64,000 nucleotides of DNA, from positions 10,602,001 through 10,666,000 of the forward strand of contig NZ_CP034539.1 in NCBI RefSeq assembly GCF_003963535.1, in the 5' to 3' direction. The position numbers and the translations under genes were made by a program. The stretch is from Streptomyces cyaneochromogenes (lineage in GTDB: Bacteria > Actinomycetota > Actinomycetes > Streptomycetales > Streptomycetaceae). The notes under the pieces are model-generated. The model was not told the origin of the DNA and ran no database searches. It saw only the letters and a list, made by a program, of their open reading frames with translations. Below, in pieces: positions 35,183 through 44,719 of the stretch (within the stretch, counting starts at the first letter, position 1; every line of letters begins with the position of its first letter).

Positions 35183-35738
35183 CCCCTACCTGCTGGCACG
35201 CGCCCGGGCCCTGCGCACGGTTCCCATCCCCGCGGACCGCGCCGAACTCAGCCGGCTGCGCCGCGCCGTCGACGATGTGGAGCGCCGTCTGGTGGAGACC
35301 GTCACACCCGACGGTATCCAGGAGCTGATGGCCGGCTGGGCCCCCGACGTGGAACCGGCCAGCGGCGCCCTGGGCGACAGCGACGCCCACCGCACCGCCT
35401 CGGCCGTCCGCCTGGTCACACTGGCCTGCTGCATCCGCCACTGCTGGCCCGACCCCAGCCAGCCGCTGTACCCGGGACAGCCCGCCGCGCAGGAGGACGT
35501 CATCGCCTCCCTGGCTCCCCTCCAGGACGCCCTCACTCCCCGGGAAGGCGTGGCCGCACTGGGCCAGAGCGCACACTTCCTGACGGCCCTGCGGTTCCTG
35601 CGCGCCTGCGGCCACCTCTCGGCGGACGCCGGCGACGGCATGATCCGCCTCGGACCCATGGTCGCGCTGTGGTCCGAGCGTGATGTGGCCGAACTCCGCG
35701 GCGGATACGACGTCCTGCCCGCTCCGAGGAAGGGATGA
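35175..35738 (+). CDS. Small winged-helix (KITE-like) subunit 1
   Basis: This 187-residue protein starts inside the JetA-like gene. The C-terminal half (about 120-187) reads like a winged helix: L-T-P-R-E-G-V-A-A-L, A-L-R-F-L-R-A-C-G-H-L, then a wing (G-M-I-R-L-G-P-M-V-A-L-W). The N-terminal half is helical (A-D-R-A-E-L-S-R-L-R-R-A-V-D-D-V-E). This is the size and position of JetB. Because a second, different winged-helix protein follows, the two may form a heterodimer on the kleisin, as Nse1/Nse3 do in Smc5/6. Confidence 0.65.
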   Translation: MSDPYLLARARALRTVPIPADRAELSRLRRAVDDVERRLVETVTPDGIQELMAGWAPDVEPASGALGDSDAHRTASAVRLVTLACCIRHCWPDPSQPLYPGQPAAQEDVIASLAPLQDALTPREGVAALGQSAHFLTALRFLRACGHLSADAGDGMIRLGPMVALWSERDVAELRGGYDVLPAPRKG

Positions 35739-35742
35739 ACCG

Positions 35743-36393
35743 GTGGACGTACCGGCCCTGCAAGCCCTGTCCCACAACCGGCGAGCGGACGTCCGAGCGG
35801 CGGTCTGCGCCGTGGAGACCGCCATGCTCCCTGTCCGGCCGACCCACTACCGCGCCCTCGCGGAGACCCCGCTGCGGGTCGTGGTGGAACAGGTCCTGGC
35901 CGCATCCGGACGCGCTCTGCTCGCGGTCGGCGGCGGCTACCTCACCGGCTACACCGACGAGATCAGACAACGTCTGGCGCACGAAGGGATCGGGATTCTG
36001 CCGCGTGACGACCGCGCCGTCCTCACTCTGATCCTGCTGTTCAGCGTAGCCATTCCACGAGCGTCCGGCATCACCCTGCCCGAGCAGCTGTGGACCCAGG
36101 GCACCCCCGTGCCCAGGGATCAGCTCAAGGACTGCCAGGTGTCCGACGTGGCCCTCACCGGCGCGTTGCAGCGCCTGACCGACGCCGATCTGGTCCGCCG
36201 GACCAAACCCGGCTACGTCCTGGGCAACCAGTTCCTGCGCCTGACGCCGGCCGTGGGCGCCGAGCTGTTCGAACGGCTGATCCTGCTCGCCGACCCCGAC
36301 GGTCCCCTCGCCGAATCGATCCGTCGCCGCCGCGCCCTCCGCGCCGTGCCTCCGGCTGCCGCTCCCGACCACGAGGTGCCCGACACACCATGA
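35743..36393 (+). CDS. Small winged-helix (KITE-like) subunit 2
   Basis: From GTG 35743 (GAGGAAGGG upstream) this 216-residue protein has N-terminal helices (A-A-V-C-A-V-E-T-A-M-L) and two winged-helix-like parts. The clearer one is near 130-190 (V-S-D-V-A-L-T-G-A-L-Q-R-L-T-D-A-D-L-V, wing T-K-P-G-Y-V-L-G, then F-L-R-L-T-P). It resembles JetB/MksE-type subunits more than the preceding protein does. Its stop overlaps the SMC start (ATGA). Start 5 bases after the upstream stop indicates one operon. I call it the second KITE of the complex. Confidence 0.68.
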   Translation: MDVPALQALSHNRRADVRAAVCAVETAMLPVRPTHYRALAETPLRVVVEQVLAASGRALLAVGGGYLTGYTDEIRQRLAHEGIGILPRDDRAVLTLILLFSVAIPRASGITLPEQLWTQGTPVPRDQLKDCQVSDVALTGALQRLTDADLVRRTKPGYVLGNQFLRLTPAVGAELFERLILLADPDGPLAESIRRRRALRAVPPAAAPDHEVPDTP

Positions 36394-39300
36394 CCACTCC
36401 GCCCGCGTCCGATCCGTCCCGGGGCATTGTCGGCGACCGCCAACTCGTCGGTGTCCAGACCTTCGACATCGCCCGCCTTACGGCACACGCCGTTCCGATT
36501 CTCCCGGAGACCTTCATCGCCGTCTCCGGCCTCGGTCCCAAGGACGACTCGAACGGCTCCGGCAAGACCAGCTTCCTCATCGCCGTCTCCCTGCTGCTGG
36601 CCGACCCGCAGTGGCGCCTGGAGGCCAACGGGGGCCGGCACGCCAGCGGCATCCTGTTCCGTCCCGACGCAGCCGGCGTCGACCAAGCTCACCATGCCTC
36701 GCCGGTCACCCACGGCTACATCGTCGGCGTCTTCGCCGACCCTACCGACCCCGCCACAAGCTCGTTGACCGTGTGGGTCCGCATCGCCACCACCGCCCCC
36801 TACCTGCAGGCCAATTGGACCGAAGGCCTGCACCTCGCCGACGCCCCCACCGATCACGAGCGCAGCATCCAGGCCGACGCCCTGTGGCGCGAGCTGGGCA
36901 CACGCCAGATCCTTTCGGCCCGGGCCATGGCCGAGAAGCTCTACGGCACCGCCCCGCGCTGCCTCACCTACCTCGACACCGCCCTGCGCCCACCCGTTCC
37001 CTCGCTGCTCAGCCAGCAGCTGACCGAGATGGAGCCCCACGACATCGGCCGGTCCCTGATCGCCCTGTCGGGCATGACACACCTGCTGGAGGAGGAAGAG
37101 GACCTGCGCGGCCAGGCCCTGGAACACCAGATCAACCTCGACAAGGCCCAGACGGAGCACGCCCAGGCGCTGCTCGCAGAAGACGACGTGATGAGCGGCG
37201 TGCACGCCCGCGAGGCCGCCCGCCTCGCCCTCCAGCTCGGTCACGAGGCATGGCGCCGCTACCTTGCCGCCTCCTTCCGTGACGCCCACGACAGCGACCA
37301 GCGCATCGCCGCGGCCATGGAGGAGGAGAGGCAAGCGGCCGCGACAGTCGCAGACTTGGTGCAGGACGCCGAGGACCATGTGACCTCGTTCGGTTCCGCC
37401 GCGGACCTCGCCACCCAGGAGAGCGAAGCCCGCCAGACGTGGTCCGACGCCCAAGAACATGCACGCGAACTGTCCAGCAAGATGACGGAGTTGACCACCC
37501 AGCAGGCGCTGCTGCACAGTCAGCGGACCACGCTCCTGCCCCAGGCACAAGGCTGGGACGGCAGCGACTGTGCCACCGCGGCCGCCCGCCTGGAACGACG
37601 CCAACGCGATCACGCCAAGGCTGAGCTGCAACGCCTGGATGCCGAAGACATCGCCACCCGAGCCCGCACCCACCTGCACAACGTCGAACGGGGCCGCAGC
37701 GGGAAGGCCGGCCACGCCATCGATCTGCTGAGCGAACACCGCATCCCCGCGCACGGCCTGCTCGACCAGCTCAACGTGGACGAGGCCGCCCGCCCCGCGT
37801 GGGAACCGCGTCTGGCGCCCTGGCAGGACGCGATCGTCGTCGAACCCGAGCATGAAGAAAAGGCCCGCCGCCTTCTGCATGCCGATCTGCCCGGCGCGCA
37901 GATCATCTCGTCCGACGAAGGGCAAGAACGCCTGCCCGAGGGCATGCACAGCACCCTGAACGTGGCACGCTTCCTCGGCACCCTTCAAGAACGTCTGATC
38001 CCCTCGGCCGACGGCGCTGCCGTCCATGACCAGGCGCTGGCGCTGACCGTGACGGGTGGCTTCACGACCCCGCTGGCCGGGCGCGAAGCCCGGCTTCGAC
38101 AAGCCCGCGACGATCTCATAGCCGCCGAGCAGGGCATCGCTGAGGCCGCCGAGGCCGTGACCGTTGCTGCCGCTGCCCTCACCCTGGCCACGACCCAGCA
38201 CGTGGCCGCCGAGGCCGCTGAAGAACTCGCACGCCTCCGCACCCGAGAGAACGACCTTCAGACACAGATCGACGAACTGACCGGCCGCGTCAACAAGGCC
38301 GCGCACGACGAACAGAAGCTCCAGCAGACCTGGAAGGAAGCCGTGGCCCGGCACGCCTCCCACGAGCAGCTCCTCGCCAATGCAAAGCTCAAACTGGAAG
38401 CGGTCAGCAAGGCGCTCAAGGAACGGCACCGCACCCTGGCGGCTCTTGAACGCCAGCGCAGCCAAGTCGCAGCAGCCCAGTGGCAGCTGCAGTGGGACGG
38501 CACTCTCGAAGACGCCGTCCGCCTCTTGGACTCGGCATCGGACCAGGCTCGTTCACCCCGGCCGGCGACCCTGCACCGACAGGCGCAGGACGAACTACGC
38601 AAGGCCTACGAGTACTACGGGCTGGACGGCACCCCAGGCGCAGACGTCGGCGAAGACCTCCGCGCCGGAGAGGAGACGATGCGGGCCTTCTCCGACACCG
38701 ACCCTACGGTCCTGCCCACCCTCACCTTCATCGACGTGGCAGCACCGCTGGACAACCGCCTCGCCGGCCACCGCGACCAGGACGAGGTGGCCGCAACGCG
38801 CATTACCCGCGACCAGCACGCCCGGGAGCAGGCGATCGCAGAACTCACCACCGGGGTCGCCACCTGCGTCCGCAACCTGGAAACCCTCCAGGACATGATC
38901 GAAAAGCACCTTGACGGCCTCTTCGCCCAGATCAGTGCCGCCTTCAACGACCTTGACCTGCGTGGCGACGGCCACGGAGCCAAGCTCGAGCACATCAGCG
39001 TCCGCCCCCAGGGCGCCGGTGACTGGCAGTGGCAAGTCATCCCGCGGTGGAAACGCTCCCGCAGCGGCGGATATGTCTCCTACCGAGAAAACGCCAACAG
39101 CGCCCAGGTCAAGGTGCATGCCATCCTGCTGGTCCTCGCGGCACTCCTGGCCGACTCCCAGACCCAGGGCAGAGTCCTGATCCTGGACGAACTCGGCAAC
39201 AGCCTCGGGGAGGTCAACCGCAAGGACATGCTCGCCGCCCTGCGTGACGTCGCCCGTGACCAACACCTGACCATCCTCGGCACCTGCCAGGACAGCGTCC

Positions 39301-39461
39301 TCGCCGACGCCGCCGATGTCTGCGGGGAACTGCTGTGGTTCGTCCACGCATCAGCGGCCGACATCATCAACCAGCCCACCAACATCTGGGCCTTCGACAG
39401 CAACGGTGACCGTACCCAACTCACCGAAGACTGGATCACCGCAGGACGCGCCCATGTCTGA
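36390..39461 (+). CDS. SMC-like ATPase (JetC-type)
   Basis: The 1023-residue protein has the SMC layout: a P-loop near the N-terminus (D-D-S-N-G-S-G-K-T-S, residues 52-61), coiled coil, a short hinge-like globular insert near 450-530 (I-P-A-H-G-L-L-D-Q-L, then D-A-I-V-V-E-P), coiled coil, and a C-terminal head. The head has a degenerate signature (N-S-A-Q-V-K-V-H near 908) and Walker B R-V-L-I-L-D-E-L-G-N-S-L near 928. The short hinge and altered signature match JetC/MukB-like proteins rather than chromosomal SMC. In Wadjet the complex extrudes loops on small circular DNA and passes it to JetD for cleavage. It is coupled to both neighbours by overlaps. Confidence 0.85.
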   Translation: MTTPPASDPSRGIVGDRQLVGVQTFDIARLTAHAVPILPETFIAVSGLGPKDDSNGSGKTSFLIAVSLLLADPQWRLEANGGRHASGILFRPDAAGVDQAHHASPVTHGYIVGVFADPTDPATSSLTVWVRIATTAPYLQANWTEGLHLADAPTDHERSIQADALWRELGTRQILSARAMAEKLYGTAPRCLTYLDTALRPPVPSLLSQQLTEMEPHDIGRSLIALSGMTHLLEEEEDLRGQALEHQINLDKAQTEHAQALLAEDDVMSGVHAREAARLALQLGHEAWRRYLAASFRDAHDSDQRIAAAMEEERQAAATVADLVQDAEDHVTSFGSAADLATQESEARQTWSDAQEHARELSSKMTELTTQQALLHSQRTTLLPQAQGWDGSDCATAAARLERRQRDHAKAELQRLDAEDIATRARTHLHNVERGRSGKAGHAIDLLSEHRIPAHGLLDQLNVDEAARPAWEPRLAPWQDAIVVEPEHEEKARRLLHADLPGAQIISSDEGQERLPEGMHSTLNVARFLGTLQERLIPSADGAAVHDQALALTVTGGFTTPLAGREARLRQARDDLIAAEQGIAEAAEAVTVAAAALTLATTQHVAAEAAEELARLRTRENDLQTQIDELTGRVNKAAHDEQKLQQTWKEAVARHASHEQLLANAKLKLEAVSKALKERHRTLAALERQRSQVAAAQWQLQWDGTLEDAVRLLDSASDQARSPRPATLHRQAQDELRKAYEYYGLDGTPGADVGEDLRAGEETMRAFSDTDPTVLPTLTFIDVAAPLDNRLAGHRDQDEVAATRITRDQHAREQAIAELTTGVATCVRNLETLQDMIEKHLDGLFAQISAAFNDLDLRGDGHGAKLEHISVRPQGAGDWQWQVIPRWKRSRSGGYVSYRENANSAQVKVHAILLVLAALLADSQTQGRVLILDELGNSLGEVNRKDMLAALRDVARDQHLTILGTCQDSVLADAADVCGELLWFVHASAADIINQPTNIWAFDSNGDRTQLTEDWITAGRAHV

Positions 39462-40872
39462 TCCCACCCCCAGGCCTCCACTCCTCATCGGCGAGGCACA
39501 CGGCCGCGAGACCGTCCCCTTGCGTAATCTGCCGCCGGGCATAACCGCCGTCACCCTGCCGCGCATCACCAAGGACGCGGACGACACCATCCACGTGCGC
39601 GTCCCCAGGGACCAGCGACGGCGGGTCAGTCCCCGGCAGGTCGACCTCGTCGCCGACCACCCCGTCAGCCCCTATGAGCCGCCGCCCGCCCTGACCACCC
39701 GACAACTGATGAAGGTCCTGCGGACCAAGACCACCAAGCGCTGGCCCACCATCCAAGCCGACCTCGGCGACAACGCCTGGCAGACCGTGGTCGACCTCAT
39801 CCGCTGCGGCGCTGTCATCCTGCGCTGCGACGTCGTCAACGGCACCGCCTACAGCCCGCGGTCATGGACCCTGACCCAGTCGTGGGCCGAACTCGCCGAG
39901 GACAAACTCGCCGAACTCCAAGGCCGCCAGCACCCCGAAGACCTGCACCGCGAGCTCCTCGACGTCATGGCCGACGTCCCTCAACTCGCCCATGAACACG
40001 CGCTGCTGGCCAAGACACCACCCGGGCGCGTCCTGAAGATCCCCGAAGGCACCGCCACACGAGCCGAGGACTGGCGCGTGTACGAGGTCGCCATCCGGGC
40101 CGCTGGCATCTGGTGGCCCGCCCAGGACACCCCCCGCAAGATCACCGCCAAGGAACTCGCCGGACGCAGCCTGCGCAACACCAAGAGCGCCTGGACCCCA
40201 GCCAGGCAGCAGGCCTTCTCCAACCTGATCGGCATCCCCTTCGACCAGGCCGTCGACAAGGCCGACACCGAACTACGCATCCGTGGCCCTCTGCAGTGGC
40301 GCGTCGGAACCGTCATCGCCGATGCGGCAGCCTGCAACCCCTGGCTCGCCCTTCCCGCCCGCGGTGTCCGCGCCCTCGGCATGATCTCCTGCGACGCCCA
40401 GGGCATCTTCCTGATCGAGAACGAGGACACCTTCGAACAGGTCTGCAAGATCCGGGAGATCGCCGACACCTGGCTGTGCATCTGGGGCAAGGGTTACGCA
40501 ACCGACGGGCTGGCCGAGTTCCTCCGCGGCCTCGACGGCCTGCCCGTTGCGGCATGGGGCGACCTCGACGCCCACGGCATCCGCATCATCGGGAACCTCG
40601 CCGACCGCATCGGGCGGCCCGTCACCCCCGTCGCCATGACCGTCGACCTCTACCGTGCCGGCACCAAATACCACCAGGAGCCCTCGAAACTGGAGGAGAA
40701 CCGCAAGCTCGCCGCCCGGCTCGCGTACCAGGGCATCGAGGCCCTGCGCGATCTGGCCGACGAGATCGCCCGAACCGGCGGGCACGGCTGCGAGCAGGAG
40801 ACCCTCTACGACGAAGTCCTGCCCACGCTCCCAGGCCTGCTGAAAGCCGTGCACCTGCCCGGCAGTTGCTGA
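39454..40872 (+). CDS. JetD-like Toprim nuclease
   Basis: From ATG 39454 the 472-residue protein ends the operon. The C-terminal ~150 residues carry a Toprim fold as in DUF2220/topoisomerase VI A-type proteins: the metal-binding Glu in F-L-I-E-N-E-D-T near 322 and the D-x-D in A-W-G-D-L-D-A-H-G near 370. The N-terminal part (about 90-170) is winged-helix-like (L-T-T-R-Q-L-M-K-V-L-R-T). JetD is the nuclease that cuts DNA trapped by the JetABC motor. The 8-bp overlap with the SMC gene supports one complex. The assignment to Wadjet is well supported by motif plus order; the subtype is unclear. Confidence 0.85.
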   Translation: MSDPTPRPPLLIGEAHGRETVPLRNLPPGITAVTLPRITKDADDTIHVRVPRDQRRRVSPRQVDLVADHPVSPYEPPPALTTRQLMKVLRTKTTKRWPTIQADLGDNAWQTVVDLIRCGAVILRCDVVNGTAYSPRSWTLTQSWAELAEDKLAELQGRQHPEDLHRELLDVMADVPQLAHEHALLAKTPPGRVLKIPEGTATRAEDWRVYEVAIRAAGIWWPAQDTPRKITAKELAGRSLRNTKSAWTPARQQAFSNLIGIPFDQAVDKADTELRIRGPLQWRVGTVIADAAACNPWLALPARGVRALGMISCDAQGIFLIENEDTFEQVCKIREIADTWLCIWGKGYATDGLAEFLRGLDGLPVAAWGDLDAHGIRIIGNLADRIGRPVTPVAMTVDLYRAGTKYHQEPSKLEENRKLAARLAYQGIEALRDLADEIARTGGHGCEQETLYDEVLPTLPGLLKAVHLPGSC

Positions 40873-41020
40873 CTTCGCGCCAGGCGGACAGGGCGGGGCG
40901 GCAGGGCTGTCTTCCACTACCCCTGGTCCTCCCGCCATGGGCGGCGGTGCCTGCCGCGAATGGAGACTCTCGGCTGTGCCGTGTCTGTAGCGCGCAGTGC
41001 GGGCGGTCGGCACACACAGC

Positions 41021-42049
41021 TCATGGGACGAGGGTGCCAGCGGGCAGGGACAGGTCGAGCCGGGGCAGGCGTCCGGCGTGTGCGCGCAGATGGCGTGCTT
41101 CGGCGACCATGGCGGGGGCGAACATGCCGTCCCCGGGCGGGTGGGGTGTCAGGCGGTGGTGGGCGCGGGCGCCGGCCAGCAGCGGGCGTGCCCAGGCAGG
41201 CACAGCGTGCAAAGGGCAGTCCCGGTGGACGACCCCGTGGAGCTTGATGGCGGTGACGTCGCCGGTGATGTCGAGGTCGCCGGTGAAGCGCAGGTTGCTG
41301 AGGCCGGCCCGGGTGAAGGCCAGCACGCTCAGTGCTCCTGCGATGAGCGGGTGTGCGAGAGCGGCCAGCGCGGCGGCCTCCTCGGACGCGATCTCGAGGG
41401 CAGGGGCGGCCTGGACCAGCTGCGCTGTTGCCATCGCGCCGGTGCAGGGGTGAGCTGGCCGCCCGGGCCTCAGCGACGCCGCCCGAGCCTCCCGCGGCCG
41501 GGGGGCGGGGGACTGCCCCGCAGCCACCACGGCCGGTCCCGCCATCGGTGGAGCAGGAGGGAAGGAGGGGCGCGCGGGTATCGGTCCCGGCTCGGCGAGG
41601 AGCGCCTCGAACTGGCCCCGGCCGCTGATACGGCGCTCCACGCGGGCCAGCGCCGGCGGCAGTCCGCGCGGGGCCTTCTGCCACAGCAGTGTCAGTTGAG
41701 CTCCCGTCGACTCGCGCCAGGCGAGCAGTTGGTCGATGCGCCGGATGGTCAGCAGGTGGGCCCGGGGGACCACCACGTGCCGCACCCCGGTCGCGACACC
41801 CCAGGCAGCCGCGGCGAGCCAGGCCGCGTTCACCGAGTCCAGCCACACATCGGGGGAGTTGGGCCCGGGGGCCAGCCGCTTGCCCAGCGCATACAGCATG
41901 TCGTGCGCCAGCGCGGCCGGGCTGCCGCTGGCCGGCGTCGGCTGCACGGTGATGCGGCCTTCCCCGGGCCGGTGGGCCTGCAGCGCCGCCCGGGTGTAGA
42001 ACAGGTCGTCCTGCTCGTCCACCACGATCGTCACGTCGTCGTAGACCAC
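41021..42049 (-). CDS. Third gene of the transposition operon, unknown
   Basis: From GTG 42049 (GGGAGG 8 bases upstream) the protein has 342 residues. An N-terminal alpha/beta domain (V-T-I-V-V-D-E-Q-D-D-L-F, then A-A-W-G-V-A-T-G-V-R-H-V-V-V-P) is followed by a Pro-rich linker and a helical C-terminal domain. It occupies the slot where TniQ/TnsD target selectors sit, but I see no zinc-finger Cys/His clusters, so I do not call it TniQ. The first domain vaguely recalls a nucleotide- or protein-binding Rossmann-like fold. The start site and role are uncertain. Confidence 0.6.
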   Translation of the reverse strand: MVYDDVTIVVDEQDDLFYTRAALQAHRPGEGRITVQPTPASGSPAALAHDMLYALGKRLAPGPNSPDVWLDSVNAAWLAAAAWGVATGVRHVVVPRAHLLTIRRIDQLLAWRESTGAQLTLLWQKAPRGLPPALARVERRISGRGQFEALLAEPGPIPARPSFPPAPPMAGPAVVAAGQSPAPRPREARAASLRPGRPAHPCTGAMATAQLVQAAPALEIASEEAAALAALAHPLIAGALSVLAFTRAGLSNLRFTGDLDITGDVTAIKLHGVVHRDCPLHAVPAWARPLLAGARAHHRLTPHPPGDGMFAPAMVAEARHLRAHAGRLPRLDLSLPAGTLVP

Positions 42050-42187
42050 GGCCACCGCCTCCCTTCCGGCCGTGCACCGCACAGACTGGGCCCTGCATGT
42101 GGAAGACGCCAGGGCCGGTCCGTGCGGAGTCCGAGGTCGATGGCGGCGGCCCGGGCTCGACGGGCCGCCGCGCATGTGCGGCCGTTG

Positions 42188-42961
42188 CTACATGCCGCCC
42201 AGCTTGCTGTACACCCAGTTGACGAGGTCCTGCTTGACCTCGGTCAGGCCCTTCTTCTTCATGCCGTTGAGCATGTGCTTGGTGATGGTGGCCCAGTTGC
42301 GAAAGTTGCCGTGTGCCGCGGCCCGGTCGATGTTGCGGATCATCTGCGGGTCCACCCCGGCCCACAGCGAGTGGAACGCCGGCAGCGTGCCGACGACCTC
42401 GGCCTCGGGCATGCGCGTGAACTTCTGCCAGATAAAAATCCGCGACGCCAGCATCGGTTCACGCTTGAGGACCTTGTAGCAGCCATCGCCGCCGGCGAAG
42501 ATCACCGCGATGTCGGTCTTGCGGTCGTCCCACAGGTGGCGCCAGTACTCAAACGAACTGCGGCCCATCCACTGGGCCTCGTCGCACACCAGCACCCGGA
42601 ACGTCTGCGACAGCGTCTCCTTCAGGAGCGTGTCGAATTCGATCGGCCGGGTCGGCGGTTCCCCGGGCAGCCCCAGGGCATGAAACAGCCCGTGGCGGAT
42701 GTCGCGGGGTGTCGGCCCCGAGCGCAGCTCCAAGCGGTAGGTGTTGTCGGGGGCGATCTTCCGCAGCGCCGAATTCACCGACATCGTCTTGCCGTATCCG
42801 GCCGCTCCATAGGCGACCATCATGCCCTTGGCGTCGATCGTCGCCTGGACGTCGTCCAGGGTCGTCATGAGCGCGTCGGTGGCCACCAGACGCGCATCGA
42901 GGCGATGAAAGTGGTCCTCGTCCTCGGCAGGCAGCCTGCCGTAGTCCATGTCACCGCTCAC
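42188..42961 (-). CDS. TniB/TnsC-like AAA+ ATPase
   Basis: This 257-residue protein has Walker A Y-G-A-A-G-Y-G-K-T (51-59), Walker B V-L-V-C-D-E-A-Q near 123-130 and a sensor-like F-A-G-G-D-G. A C-terminal helical lid follows. This is the size and motif set of TniB/MuB-type transposition regulators, which assemble on target DNA and recruit the transposase. It overlaps the upstream transposase gene by 4 bases. GTG at 42961 is used; an internal ATG at 42949 would also be possible. Confidence 0.88.
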   Translation of the reverse strand: MSGDMDYGRLPAEDEDHFHRLDARLVATDALMTTLDDVQATIDAKGMMVAYGAAGYGKTMSVNSALRKIAPDNTYRLELRSGPTPRDIRHGLFHALGLPGEPPTRPIEFDTLLKETLSQTFRVLVCDEAQWMGRSSFEYWRHLWDDRKTDIAVIFAGGDGCYKVLKREPMLASRIFIWQKFTRMPEAEVVGTLPAFHSLWAGVDPQMIRNIDRAAAHGNFRNWATITKHMLNGMKKKGLTEVKQDLVNWVYSKLGGM

Positions 42962-44553
42962 GCGTTCTCCCCAGGGGTGTCGTTTCCCGGCTCGTCCGCG
43001 GCTGGGGGGATCGGGCGAGCCCAGCCATCCGGGACGGGCTGGTGCGGGATGTAGCCGGGATCGGCCCGCCGCAGGTCCGTGGCGGCCGAGTCGGCAAGCT
43101 CTGCCTCGGCCTCCGCCTCGGTCAGCGCACCCAGACGCTCGGGCGGGGCGGCTGTGGTGACGGCCTCGAAGCGCTCGCGGCGCAGCCGTTCCGCAGCCTT
43201 CATATCCGCGCGAAGCCGCCGCGCCTTCGCAGTGCGGGCGTTGCGGACCTTACGGACCTGCTCCTCGCTGGCCGCCTCGGCCAGAACGGCGCTGCCCAGG
43301 TGTACGCCGTCAAGGCCGAAGACCTCGATGGTCATGTCGTGGTGAGGCAGGTGACGCACCGCGACACGGACGCCGGCCTGGCCGACCATCCAGGGGGCGA
43401 TGTAGTGGCGGTTACGCCACTGCACTCCCCGGGTGGTGATGACGCGGGTGCGGCCATCGTCCTCAAGCCCGAAATGGGCCAGCTGTTCGGCGGGGACTTC
43501 ACGCAGGGGAGTCGGGTCGGACCGCCATGCCTCCATCGGGGTGAGGCCGTCCAGAGACTTGGGCCGGTGCTCGGTGTTCCACCAGTGCACCCACTCCAGC
43601 AGCAGTTCCACGAACGCCTCGAAGGGGAGCGCGGGCTCGTCCGGATCCGCAGTGTGGCCGCCGGTGAGTTTTTGCCGGTGGACGTAGCGCGGCATGGAGA
43701 CGAACAGCATGTCCTCAACCGCCCCGTTGAGCGCCTCGATGGTGCCCTTCAGATGCGGGGTGTAGGCCGGAAGGTCGACGACGGGCACGGCGAGGGCACC
43801 CAGCGCCGAGGCAACGGTCTTGCACAGGAACTCTTTGCCGCGGTCCACGCGGATCAGGCCGGGCAGCCCGCCGGCTGGGCCGAACGGCTCGGAGCGGTCC
43901 AACGCCATCCGCAAGGCCGCCAGCACTGCGTCTCGGCTGGGTGCGTGGGGCGTCACAGCCAGGCCCATGATGACTTTGCGGGCGCAGTCGATGAACCACG
44001 TCAGCCAGGGCTGCACGAGCTCGCCCTCGACCCATACCCGAACGGGCACACACTTGTGGTCCCCTTCCCAGGCGGCGTTGCGGTGGGTGGCCGGGCGTTG
44101 CCCGAATACATCGAAGGCACGCCGGGCGGCCTCTCCCTTGGCGAGCCCGGCCCGCTCCCCAGGCGTCAGATCCCGTCGCAGCGCCCGGTGGATCGTCGAC
44201 AGCGACGGAGCGGCAGGCAGCAGGGGATCGGCCAGGGCCCGTTGCTGCAACTCGCGGTGTACGGCGGAGGCGTTGCCTCCCCAGAGCACCAGCAGACGGC
44301 GGATCTCCGGTGTGATGGTGAAGCGTGTCCGGTACGCCGCATCGAGGCGGCCGGTGGCGCGCGCCTTGGTGACCCATCGCCACACCGTCCGCTCCGACCG
44401 TCCCACAGCCGTGGCGACCAGCTGTACGTGCGCGCTGGTCAGTTCGCCGTGCTGGTCCAGCGCCATCAAGCGCGGCACCGCGGCCAGCCGCCCGGAACGG
44501 GCAGTGAACAACGGTTTGTCGGCGCCGGGCGCGCCGACAGAGGAATCGCTCAT
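42958..44553 (-). CDS. Mu-type DDE transposase (TniA/TnsB-like)
   Basis: The 531-residue transposase has N-terminal HTH domains (S-E-R-T-V-W-R-W-V near 53 and a second near 115) and an RNase H-like core with Asp165 (W-E-G-D-H-K), Asp237 (I-R-V-D-R-G-K-E) and Glu273 (K-G-T-I-E-A-L-N). That gives the DDE spacing of 35 residues between the last two. A Mu-C-like beta-barrel follows (Q-W-R-N-R-H-Y-I-A-P), then a charged C-terminal tail that probably contacts the ATPase. It catalyses strand transfer at the element ends. It appears intact. Confidence 0.92.
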   Translation of the reverse strand: MSDSSVGAPGADKPLFTARSGRLAAVPRLMALDQHGELTSAHVQLVATAVGRSERTVWRWVTKARATGRLDAAYRTRFTITPEIRRLLVLWGGNASAVHRELQQRALADPLLPAAPSLSTIHRALRRDLTPGERAGLAKGEAARRAFDVFGQRPATHRNAAWEGDHKCVPVRVWVEGELVQPWLTWFIDCARKVIMGLAVTPHAPSRDAVLAALRMALDRSEPFGPAGGLPGLIRVDRGKEFLCKTVASALGALAVPVVDLPAYTPHLKGTIEALNGAVEDMLFVSMPRYVHRQKLTGGHTADPDEPALPFEAFVELLLEWVHWWNTEHRPKSLDGLTPMEAWRSDPTPLREVPAEQLAHFGLEDDGRTRVITTRGVQWRNRHYIAPWMVGQAGVRVAVRHLPHHDMTIEVFGLDGVHLGSAVLAEAASEEQVRKVRNARTAKARRLRADMKAAERLRRERFEAVTTAAPPERLGALTEAEAEAELADSAATDLRRADPGYIPHQPVPDGWARPIPPAADEPGNDTPGENA

Positions 44554-44708
44554 CCAGTCTTCTCCTTACCTTTTCGAACGAATGGGTGCTGGAAGTGGCA
44601 GAAACGCGTTGTGCCGCACTGGTACTGGCGGACGCGGGAGGCCCCGGCCGGCACGGGGCATCCGGGGAGGCGTCACGCAAAAAAAAAGGGGGGTTGCCCG
44701 GCGGGGTT

Positions 44709-44719
44709 TGTAGGGGCCG
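44709..44719 (+). repeat. Direct repeat TGTAGGGGCCG, copy 1
   Basis: An exact 11-bp copy is found again at 44987-44997, 278 bases away. The TGT start fits elements of this transposase family. It is followed in both copies by a related GCTTCAGGCG / GGTGCCTGAAG-type segment, less conserved. Confidence 0.45.

Larger units (their letters stand above)
41021..44553 (-). mobile_element. Mu/Tn552-like transposition operon
   Basis: Three minus-strand genes encode a DDE transposase, its AAA+ ATPase partner and an unrecognised third protein, as in Tn552/Tn5053/Tn7-type elements. The element's exact ends are not clear. Candidate end repeats (TGTAGGGGCCG) occur twice upstream of the transposase gene at 44709 and 44987, but I find no convincing inverted copy on the far side. 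The module lies directly between two defence-type operons. Confidence 0.75.

Noticed and set aside
36213-38465. 750-residue minus-strand frame opposite the SMC gene
   Set aside because: It is Gly/Val/Arg-rich without motifs and lies antisense to a clear SMC ATPase.
41021-42049. TniQ/TnsD-type target selector
   Set aside because: The gene position fits but no zinc-binding Cys/His clusters are visible, so I left it unnamed.
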